Source: an uncultured Bacteroides sp. (GTDB lineage: Bacteria; Bacteroidota; Bacteroidia; Bacteroidales; Bacteroidaceae). Taken from it: 64,000 nucleotides of DNA. Under the pieces are notes generated by a model. The model saw nothing but the letters and a program-made list of their open reading frames with translations, made no database searches and was not told where the DNA came from. The stretch lies in NCBI RefSeq assembly GCF_963678845.1, contig NZ_OY787464.1:992001-1056000 (forward strand), in the 5' to 3' direction. A program made the position numbers and the translations under genes. This document shows positions 53,667 to 61,801 of the stretch, piece by piece (position 1 is the first letter of the stretch; the number at the start of each line of letters is the position of its first letter).

Positions 53667-56279
53667 TCATAATTTCATTTCTATCTTAACACCATCATAA
53701 AAGACTTTTTTTTCTACCGAACTAACATGATTAGCAATACCTTTATTTTCACTTATCAAGATAATATTAAAAATACGCTTTAATAAGTTTCCAGTAAAAT
53801 TCCCATATCTATTTTTTATTATTAATGTCTGTCCTTTTTCGTTCCACTCAAAAGGAATAATTGTATATTTGCCTTTTTCATAATTATAATTATCTCCTTC
53901 ATCTTCGTATAAATCAAATTTGCCATCCGCTCCTTTATATATGCGAATTTCAAGTGTGTCAGCAGGTTTTTCATCTACATATTGCACAATTTTCCCTATT
54001 GGAATAATAGAACCAGCCTTAACAAATATTGGAATCTTATCAATCGGAGAATCAGTATTTATTGTTTGGCCTCCATTAAAATGCTTGTCCGTCCAAAAAT
54101 CATACCATGAAGCTGATTTTGGCAAATATACTTTCCATTTATATCTTCCCGGTTCAGTAATTGGCGCAATCAGCAAGGCTTTTCCAAACATGTACTCAAA
54201 TTTACGATTTATTGCTGCCGTATCGCTACTAAAATCCATCACCATCGGGCGCATAATGGTAGAACTTTTTTTTGTAACCTGCCACGCCTCGGAATAAATA
54301 TATGGCATAAGCTTATAGCGTAAATTAAGCATAATTCTCATATTATCCTCAACTGTCTTCCCGTATTTCCAAGGTTCAGTTTCAGTCATGTATCCATGAA
54401 TACGAAAAATAGGATTAAATGTTCCCCATTGAAACCAACGGGTCAACAGTTCTTGATATTTTTCATCCGTATATTGCGCTATTCCTGGACGGAAAAAACC
54501 TCCTATATCGGTTGTCCAATAGGGAAATCCCGTAATAGAATAATTCAAACCGGCTACAATTTGTCGTTTGAAAGAATCCCATGTCCCAGCAATATCACCC
54601 GACCAGTTGATGATTCCGTAGCGCTGCTGCCCTAAAAAAGCCGAACGAGTCAGGATACATACACGCTTATTGTCAGATGTTGCCCGTTGGCCTTCATATA
54701 CAGCCTTGCTCACAAAATAGGGATAAGTCAGCCGGTAGAAATCTCCTGCTCCCCAAAAAGTTTTTTCACCCTTCAGTGCATCGTTTTCTGGTTCCACAGC
54801 ATCCATCCACCACGAATCGACCCCATTATCAAACATATTGGTTTTTAATGTATTCCAATAATCTTTTCTGGTTTCGGGATTGAAATAATCAAGCCATTTG
54901 GAATTTGAGATAAACTGTTTTTTAGCAACAAATTCTTTTCCTATATCTGAGTTTCTGTCTGGATTTGACCAGATCGAGATATTGAAATGGGTATTTAAGT
55001 TATGTAGTTTCCCAATAAATTCTTTCGGATCAGGATAATTCTTTTCGTCAAATTTAGGAACACCCCACCCGTTGTTACCCCAATATTGCCAATCCTGTAC
55101 AATTACATCTACTGGAAGGTTTCTTTTGCGGAACTCCTTTATTGTCTCTACCAAATTTTCCCCCGAAGTGTAACGCTCACGGCATTGCCAAAAGCCATAA
55201 GCCCATTTGGGGAACATGGGTGCATTGCCCGATAAAATTCGGTAAGATGCAATCACATTGTCGGCAGATGGACCGTAGAACACAACATAATCAAGTGCTT
55301 TGGCAGCGGGTGAACGGAATGTGGTAAAGTTATCACTCTGTCTCCACGACAATTTAGGCGTATTATCTGATTTACAAAGCACCTGTACCTGATGCTCTCC
55401 GGATTCTAGATTTACCAATGTTCCAGCAGTAGGTGGAAGCCACATGTTACTTTGATCCATGCAAGGTTTTCCATCAATTATCACAAAATGTCGGTTGCCC
55501 ATATCGCCTAAATCCAGAAATAATGAATATTCGCCATCTTTCGGGACATTAAAATGACCTTGGTATAACGACTGGTTCTGAGATATTTTCTGAGTGCCCG
55601 AAGTGGTAGTTACTTCAGCCATTTGGTTGTTTCCTGTGGTTGATTTTTCCTGCTTATCGAGCGCAATAAAGTTATCCGTCGGATTAAAATCAGTAAGACC
55701 ATACTGATGCCACAGCAAACCATATCCTTTGCTTGAATAGATAAAAGGAATAGAAATTTGCGTATTAACCTGAGTCAAACGGCGGGCTACATTTTTCAGA
55801 TTATATTGCCCATCCTGAAATTGTCCCAGACCGAAAATAGATTCATCAGAGGGCGATTCAAAACTTTGCTCAACCGCAAAACAAAGTTCGCCTTGAATGG
55901 AATCGGGAGTTAGTTTTCGGGCACCTGCTATTTCACTCAAGAATACCTTACCAACATTATCGGCATACGATAATTTTCCTGTTTGTTTATCCAACAACAC
56001 AGTGATTCTCTTTGCTTTAATTTCAAGTTTGAAAGACGAATCAAGAACTTGAAATTCGGGAGTTACAGTCCCCGAAGTAAAAACAAGCTCCGGAAGATTT
56101 CCGTCTGTTGCTTTGTAGAACTTAACCCTAACAGCATTGTCAGTCAAGGGAGAAATACTAAGAGTTCCATTCGACAAAGTAATGTTTACCCTATCAGATA
56201 GTTGTTTAAAGTCTTTCACAGCTTGCCCCTGGCAAAAAAGTGGAAATATACTAATTATCAAAAATAATTTTAGTTTCAT
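53667..56279 (-). CDS. GH31 glycosidase with PA14 insert, alpha-xylosidase-like
   Basis: Secreted (signal peptide MKLKLFLIISIFPLFCQGQ). GH31 core with nucleophile in SWWMDAVEPEND (Asp493) and acid/base region GDIAGTWDSF; the GH31 N-terminal beta-sandwich region is interrupted by a PA14 insert (about residues 225-325). The W-rich segments KWAYGFWQCRERY and DVIVQDWQYWG are typical. 870 residues. Similar to PA14-containing alpha-xylosidases from Bacteroides xyloglucan loci; alpha-glucosidase is the alternative. Upstream GH43 gene is 67 bases away on the same strand, so operon membership is likely. Confidence 0.88.
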   Translation of the reverse strand: MKLKLFLIISIFPLFCQGQAVKDFKQLSDRVNITLSNGTLSISPLTDNAVRVKFYKATDGNLPELVFTSGTVTPEFQVLDSSFKLEIKAKRITVLLDKQTGKLSYADNVGKVFLSEIAGARKLTPDSIQGELCFAVEQSFESPSDESIFGLGQFQDGQYNLKNVARRLTQVNTQISIPFIYSSKGYGLLWHQYGLTDFNPTDNFIALDKQEKSTTGNNQMAEVTTTSGTQKISQNQSLYQGHFNVPKDGEYSLFLDLGDMGNRHFVIIDGKPCMDQSNMWLPPTAGTLVNLESGEHQVQVLCKSDNTPKLSWRQSDNFTTFRSPAAKALDYVVFYGPSADNVIASYRILSGNAPMFPKWAYGFWQCRERYTSGENLVETIKEFRKRNLPVDVIVQDWQYWGNNGWGVPKFDEKNYPDPKEFIGKLHNLNTHFNISIWSNPDRNSDIGKEFVAKKQFISNSKWLDYFNPETRKDYWNTLKTNMFDNGVDSWWMDAVEPENDALKGEKTFWGAGDFYRLTYPYFVSKAVYEGQRATSDNKRVCILTRSAFLGQQRYGIINWSGDIAGTWDSFKRQIVAGLNYSITGFPYWTTDIGGFFRPGIAQYTDEKYQELLTRWFQWGTFNPIFRIHGYMTETEPWKYGKTVEDNMRIMLNLRYKLMPYIYSEAWQVTKKSSTIMRPMVMDFSSDTAAINRKFEYMFGKALLIAPITEPGRYKWKVYLPKSASWYDFWTDKHFNGGQTINTDSPIDKIPIFVKAGSIIPIGKIVQYVDEKPADTLEIRIYKGADGKFDLYEDEGDNYNYEKGKYTIIPFEWNEKGQTLIIKNRYGNFTGNLLKRIFNIILISENKGIANHVSSVEKKVFYDGVKIEMKL

Positions 56280-56346
56280 TATTAGCCATGTAAGTTATTA
56301 TTAATCAATATATAGATGATAATCCATTAATGCATAATGTAAAATA

Positions 56347-58131
56347 TCATTTGGCTTTAAATTTCCACCAGTCGAAATTGAACAAGTTTCCATCTCCACC
56401 TTTGAATACAAAATACACGTCGTGAACTCCTTTTAGGTTATTAAGTTTGCACGACTGAGTTTTCCAATTATTGTCTCCACCTGTTTCTTTTACATCCAAG
56501 GTTCCTAACAAACTTCCTTCTTTACTATCAACACGTACTTCAATTTTTCCTTTTGACAAAGTAGCAGCTACGCTTGCCAAGAAACGTTTAACTCCATTCT
56601 CAAAATCAACGCTACGCACTTTAATGTAATCGCCATTATTTATGTCGGTAACATATATCCCCATTTTAGAATCCTTTGCAGTTTCAATACCTTCTTCCCA
56701 ACCGATAGTTTCAGCTTCCACTCTTTTAAATGGATTCAAGTTTGATGCACTTTCAGTAACACCTTCTCTAGTTGGTTTAATTAACGGAATTGTGCCATCA
56801 ACATTGAATTCGAACGGTTGGATACAAACAGAGCGTTTAAAACCACCACCTCCTGGTAGTGCTCCATTGTGATAGAAAAGATAAGATTTCCCCTTATAGT
56901 CTATATATCCGGGATGATTGGTAAATGCCCCGCCTTCTTTGATTACATGCATGATAGTGTCGCCATAAATCCACGGACCAGTAGGACCTGTACTGATAGA
57001 ATAAGCAAAATGTTCAGGAACGCCACCTGCAGGGTAAAGCATATAATATTTACCATTACGTTTAAAAAACCAAGGGCCTTCCTCGTAAGTCGTTGTTCTT
57101 TTTTCTGTTGAATAAACAGTGCCTTTTATTTTTGAAATAAACCAATCTTTTTTATCTGCAGGAATTGGTTGAATACCATCGGCTTGGTTGTATGAAACCA
57201 TGTCATTATTAAGTTTTGTATACCATAGTTCTGAATTACCCCAAGTAAGATAAGTGATTTTATTATCATCAATAATAACAGTCGGGTTTATATTTCCCTC
57301 ACCGCAATGATCAGTAATAAGGGGTTTTCCTAACAAGTCCGTGAAAGGTCCGATAGCTTTGTCGCCTACTGCCACTCCGATCACTTTTTTATTAGAACTT
57401 TTATCAATCGCGCTAACATACCAATAGTATTTGTTTCCATTACCTCTAATGCAGTGTGAAGCTGAACCATCAATAGATTTTGCCCAGGCAAACGTTTTAT
57501 GGGCATCAATGGTACGAAGTTTAAAGCTTTCTTCGGTCATAGGAACTTGTACTACACCAACTTTCTGGTCATATGAAATCATATCTTGATTAAGCTTTAC
57601 ATACCAAAGATGCGGATTTCCCCAGTATAAATAAGCCTGACCATCATCATCAATAAATACAGTCGGATCTATATAACCATAACCTATAAGCAGCGGTTTT
57701 CCAATAGCATCTTTAAAAGGACCTGTCGGACTATCGGATACAGCAACTCCTATAGCATTCCCGCCGTTTTTCTGATTAACTGGAACATAAAAGTAGTATT
57801 TCCCATTCCGATAAATACATTGCCCGGCCCATGCATCTCCCCTTGACCAACTAAAATCGGCATAATTAAATATTGCCCCATGGTCAGTCCAGTTTACCAT
57901 GTCGGTTGACGAATAACACCGCCAGTCATTCATTGTAAAAAAGTTTCGAATAGTCGTATCTTCGTCGTGTGTAGTATAAAGATATACAGTATCATTGTGT
58001 ACCATCGGCGCTGGATCAGCAGTATAATTGGTCTGTACAATAGGATTTTGGGCTTTTAACCCAGATATTAAAACTTCGATCAAGAGAAGTATTGCAATTG
58101 TAGAGACTCTTATTAGTGATTTAAACTTCAT
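56347..58131 (-). CDS. GH43 with internal repeat and CBM6-like domain
   Basis: Secreted five-bladed-propeller-type GH43 with general base Asp39 (YTADPAP), pKa-modulating Asp155 (YIDPTV) and acid Glu351 (YEEGPW), then a C-terminal CBM6-like beta-sandwich (about 465-594, RVEAETIGWEEG to FDWWKFKAK). Odd: about residues 104-199 recur as 226-323 with clear similarity (CIYRNGKYYFYV / CIRGNGNKYYWYV; IGVAVSDSPTGPF / IGVAVGDKAIGPF; DPTVFIDDDG / NPTVIIDDNK). The second copy carries Asn282 where the first has Asp155. The related gene at 60278 lacks the copy and is 139 residues shorter. Likely arabinofuranosidase or xylosidase. Confidence 0.85.
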   Translation of the reverse strand: MKFKSLIRVSTIAILLLIEVLISGLKAQNPIVQTNYTADPAPMVHNDTVYLYTTHDEDTTIRNFFTMNDWRCYSSTDMVNWTDHGAIFNYADFSWSRGDAWAGQCIYRNGKYYFYVPVNQKNGGNAIGVAVSDSPTGPFKDAIGKPLLIGYGYIDPTVFIDDDGQAYLYWGNPHLWYVKLNQDMISYDQKVGVVQVPMTEESFKLRTIDAHKTFAWAKSIDGSASHCIRGNGNKYYWYVSAIDKSSNKKVIGVAVGDKAIGPFTDLLGKPLITDHCGEGNINPTVIIDDNKITYLTWGNSELWYTKLNNDMVSYNQADGIQPIPADKKDWFISKIKGTVYSTEKRTTTYEEGPWFFKRNGKYYMLYPAGGVPEHFAYSISTGPTGPWIYGDTIMHVIKEGGAFTNHPGYIDYKGKSYLFYHNGALPGGGGFKRSVCIQPFEFNVDGTIPLIKPTREGVTESASNLNPFKRVEAETIGWEEGIETAKDSKMGIYVTDINNGDYIKVRSVDFENGVKRFLASVAATLSKGKIEVRVDSKEGSLLGTLDVKETGGDNNWKTQSCKLNNLKGVHDVYFVFKGGDGNLFNFDWWKFKAK

Positions 58132-58162
58132 GATTCATCTAATTTATTATTCAAATTCGAAT

Positions 58163-60205
58163 TTATTTCTCAGAAGTGAATTTATAGAGTAACACACCAT
58201 GAGCTGGCACTTTTAGAGCTAAATGACTTGTTTCAGTTTCGATGTTGCTAACATCCTTCTGACGCCAAAGGTCACGCACTTTATATCGTCCGTTAAGACC
58301 AAGTTTTTCAAAATCCTTATAAGAAAGATCTACTAAATCGAGTCCAAAGTTGCAAAAACCAACTGCATAACTACCATCCTCAAGTTGCTTTACATAAATA
58401 CGTAAACCACCAATTACCTGAATACAAGTTGCCTGCTTACCAAGGGGATCTTGATTAACTTCAATCACTTCATCGTTGGTTAATAAATTTAATGAAAAAT
58501 CATCTAGTTTTTCCATATCACAACCAATAAGAAGCGGTGCCGAGAAAAGGCTCCAGAGACTGACATGAAGATATTGCTCATCAGGTTTAAGCTTGCTTAA
58601 GTGTGGATTGCCCCAACCTACTGTACCAATTACAAGCATATCTGGGTCATTCCAGTTTCCAGGCTTGGCATAAGGAGCAGATTTATCCTGATCAAGGACT
58701 ATATTTTTCACGCTAGTCCAGGTATCAGTAATATCATTGGTTGTTCGCCAACAATTGCCACTAACTGAATCACCCCATTTCCACACATCCGACATTCCGT
58801 ACTGACATACGCTAAAAACTATATCACGGCGTTGCTTGCGAAGAAATTCACCCATAGCCTTATATGGTTTCATGGCGGTATTCAATTCGCCGCCACCATT
58901 ATATGATAAAGACGACACCTTGTATGGATCGTTGTCAGGTAAACCATCAATTACATTTCCATAACTGCACCAATCGTACTTAAGATAGTCGAAGCCCCAT
59001 TTAGCATAACTTTCTGCATCTTGCTTTTCATAGCCATAACTACCCACACAACCACCACATGTCCATGGCCCCGGGCTTGAATAAAGTCCAATTTTCAATC
59101 CCAATCCATGCACATAATCGGAAAGAACTTTCATATCACCGAACCGAGAGTTTGGGACAATATTACCAGCATCATCGCGTAGTTTACCACGTAATGTCTG
59201 GTCTTTTGAATCACGATTGTTTTCCCAAAAGTCATCAATATTTATATATGTCCATCCATGGTTGATAAGCCCACTTTTTACCATTGCATTAGCTGCACGT
59301 TTCACCTTATCTGCCGAGACCTCGTTGGCAAAACAGTTCCAACTGTTCCAGCCCATTGGTGGAGTGAGTGCAATACGGTCGCCACAAACAATACGTAGTT
59401 TTTTTTCGGCCTTTCCTTTAGCATTTTTAGCGATCAAAGTTACCTCGAATGTTCCAGCCTTGGAAAATACTCCCTTAATAAGACCTGTTTGTGGGTTTAT
59501 CTTCAATCCCTTAGGTAAACCCAAAGCCGAAAAAGTCATCGGACGGTCACCTGTTGATGCCACAAGATATTGAAAAGGCGAACCCGGGCGCACTCCAAAA
59601 ACTTTTGAGCTGTTAATTCTTGGCTTAGCAGAGGCCTGAGGAGTAAGGATATATGGTTCGCTTGATATCGGATTGTATGTGTTGAAGGATATTACACCCT
59701 TCGTCTCAAATTTTGCATCAGCCCAGTCGGCATGGTCATAATAATTACCATTGCCTCCATCAGTCACTACCAATTCTAACTTTTGTACTCCTGATAATTG
59801 AACAGAACAAGGTCTAGCTGGATCACCTAAGTGTAGCACACCACTCGACCAAAGTTTTTTCCCATCACCAATTATAATAAATTCAACAGCAGGTTCATGA
59901 CCTACAACCTCATCATCGATCCCAACCTGAGCCATAAACTCACTCGCTTTCCCATCAAGTTGAATCAACAACGAACTTTCAGCATGAGTACCAAAACCGC
60001 GTTGAAAATTATTTCCTGCAATAGTCATAGCTTTGCCATCAACAGATTTATTTTTATTTGGAATTCCATACCCTTGAGTAGCTGCACTGAGATCTAATTG
60101 ATCAAGCCATACTGTTTGAGCAGATAAATGTTCGAGACTTATCATACTTAATAAAATAAAGTGCCCAGTAATGAGTGCTAATTTGAAGTTGTTTGCTATT
60201 TTCAT
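58163..60205 (-). CDS. GH27 alpha-galactosidase with NPCBM-like and He_PIG regions
   Basis: Secreted. Order: signal peptide, an NPCBM-like carbohydrate-binding region (about 30-165, with NFQRGFGTHAESSLLIQLDG), a He_PIG/Ig-like segment (about 200-275, GLPKGLKINPQTGLIKGVFSK), then a GH27 barrel starting PPMGWNSWNCFANEVS, with nucleophile in KYDWCSYG (Asp411) and acid/base in NDPDMLVIG (Asp522), and a beta tail. 680 residues. GH27 enzymes are alpha-galactosidases or beta-L-arabinopyranosidases; which one is not shown. 31-base gap to the upstream neighbour. Consistent with trimming side chains in the cluster. Confidence 0.9.
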   Translation of the reverse strand: MKIANNFKLALITGHFILLSMISLEHLSAQTVWLDQLDLSAATQGYGIPNKNKSVDGKAMTIAGNNFQRGFGTHAESSLLIQLDGKASEFMAQVGIDDEVVGHEPAVEFIIIGDGKKLWSSGVLHLGDPARPCSVQLSGVQKLELVVTDGGNGNYYDHADWADAKFETKGVISFNTYNPISSEPYILTPQASAKPRINSSKVFGVRPGSPFQYLVASTGDRPMTFSALGLPKGLKINPQTGLIKGVFSKAGTFEVTLIAKNAKGKAEKKLRIVCGDRIALTPPMGWNSWNCFANEVSADKVKRAANAMVKSGLINHGWTYINIDDFWENNRDSKDQTLRGKLRDDAGNIVPNSRFGDMKVLSDYVHGLGLKIGLYSSPGPWTCGGCVGSYGYEKQDAESYAKWGFDYLKYDWCSYGNVIDGLPDNDPYKVSSLSYNGGGELNTAMKPYKAMGEFLRKQRRDIVFSVCQYGMSDVWKWGDSVSGNCWRTTNDITDTWTSVKNIVLDQDKSAPYAKPGNWNDPDMLVIGTVGWGNPHLSKLKPDEQYLHVSLWSLFSAPLLIGCDMEKLDDFSLNLLTNDEVIEVNQDPLGKQATCIQVIGGLRIYVKQLEDGSYAVGFCNFGLDLVDLSYKDFEKLGLNGRYKVRDLWRQKDVSNIETETSHLALKVPAHGVLLYKFTSEK

Positions 60206-60277
60206 TTATGTCGTTTTATGAATATTATTATTTTTTGAATTTGAATATTGAATTGATAATTGAGTTCTTTATACGCT

Positions 60278-61645
60278 CTATTTAGAATTAAACTTCCACC
60301 AGTCAAAATAAAATAATTCTTTTTCACCTCTGAATACAAAGTATAAATCGTGAACCCCATTAATATTCTTAACAGGAGTGTTGACTGTTTTCCAAAGGTC
60401 TCCTTCGCCAGAGGTATTGATGTTTATTGTTGTCAATATTGGTCCATTAATCTTGTTGGTATGTATTTCAATCTTTCCACCATTCAGAGAAGCCACATTC
60501 ACATCAACAGATATTACTCCTTTAGAAAAATTTACTCCTTGAACTTTTAGATAATCTCCATTGTTAATTGAGGTAACAAATAATCTGTCAGCAATTTTTC
60601 TCCCTTTGTCCCACGATACATTTCGTTCCCATTCGGTAGCTGATTCTGTTTTCAAACCTTCGCTATAAGCTATAGTCTCAGCTTCAGTGAGTTTATACGG
60701 ATTTAATGTGCCGAGTTGTTTGACTCCAGTTATAGACCAGAATGGTAGCTTTTGAATGGTACCATCAGTATTGTATGTTAAGTTTTCAAGGCATATTGAT
60801 CGTCTTTCGTAGTGCTTCGACATGGTTTGTTTCAGGATGGCATAATTGAAGCCAAAGACATATGAATTTCCTTTGTAATCAATAATGCCAGGATGGTTTC
60901 CACTTGAGCGTTCGTCTCCTTCCATTATCATACCTTTATATTCCCATGGACCGGTTGGATGTTTACTCATTGCATAACCAATACCTTCAGGACAACAGGT
61001 AGAAGCATACGCCAGATAATAATGTCCATTGCGTTTCCACACCCAGGGTCCTTCCTGATAATTAGCCGGTTTAGTAGGTTCATTTACTATTTCGCCTGAA
61101 TAAGAAACCATATCCTCATTCAGTTTCACATAATAAAGGTTCGGATTTCCCCAGTAAAGATAAGCCTGACCATCCTCGTCAATTAACACAGTAGGGTCTA
61201 TATCGTGTGCACTATTCTTAATCAGAGGCTTACCAATTGGATCCTTGAATGGTCCATAAGGAGTATTTGAAACTAAAACTCCAATTCCAACACCGTTTGG
61301 CATGGGGCAATACATATAAAACTTATTATTGCGTCTGATACATTGCGGAGCCCATGCCCCATTATCATAAGGAACCCATTTGAAATCTTTCAACGAAGCC
61401 ACAATTCCATGATCAGTCCAATTCACCATATCGGTAGAAGTGTAGAGTAACCAATTCTGCATTTTAAAGCCCAATCCATCATCTTCGTCATGACTAGTAT
61501 AAAGAAACACTGTATCATTGAATACTAAAGGAGCCGGATCAGCAGTATATTTAGTTTGGATGATTGGGTTTTGTGCCTTTCCAGCAAAAGGCAGGTTAAT
61601 CACAACCATAAAAATAGAAGCAATGATAAATACTTTATTTCTCAT
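60278..61645 (-). CDS. GH43 with CBM6-like domain (single-module)
   Basis: Compact relative of the GH43 at 56347. Signal peptide, then catalytic residues Asp36 (YTADPAP), Asp150 (DIDPTV) and Glu198 (YQEGPWVW), with a CBM6-like C-terminus (about 325-455) ending DWWKFNSK. 455 residues, the normal size for this layout. Likely alpha-L-arabinofuranosidase or beta-xylosidase. Preceded by a 156-base gap from GH3 that contains a GTCAG/CTGAC hairpin and unusually GC-rich sequence at about 61720-61765, but no clear terminator. Confidence 0.87.
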   Translation of the reverse strand: MRNKVFIIASIFMVVINLPFAGKAQNPIIQTKYTADPAPLVFNDTVFLYTSHDEDDGLGFKMQNWLLYTSTDMVNWTDHGIVASLKDFKWVPYDNGAWAPQCIRRNNKFYMYCPMPNGVGIGVLVSNTPYGPFKDPIGKPLIKNSAHDIDPTVLIDEDGQAYLYWGNPNLYYVKLNEDMVSYSGEIVNEPTKPANYQEGPWVWKRNGHYYLAYASTCCPEGIGYAMSKHPTGPWEYKGMIMEGDERSSGNHPGIIDYKGNSYVFGFNYAILKQTMSKHYERRSICLENLTYNTDGTIQKLPFWSITGVKQLGTLNPYKLTEAETIAYSEGLKTESATEWERNVSWDKGRKIADRLFVTSINNGDYLKVQGVNFSKGVISVDVNVASLNGGKIEIHTNKINGPILTTININTSGEGDLWKTVNTPVKNINGVHDLYFVFRGEKELFYFDWWKFNSK

Positions 61646-61801
61646 GAGATATCATTTTTTATTTTACTAATCAAAACAAGTTAATAGTGTACAATAATGA
61701 ATTGAGCTTTGCAAAAATCTGATATTTTTCGAGAGGTCGAGGTCAGCAACTGACACTCCCACCCCCTGGATTTTTAATTGAGAATAACCTTTCTTCTTAA
61801 T

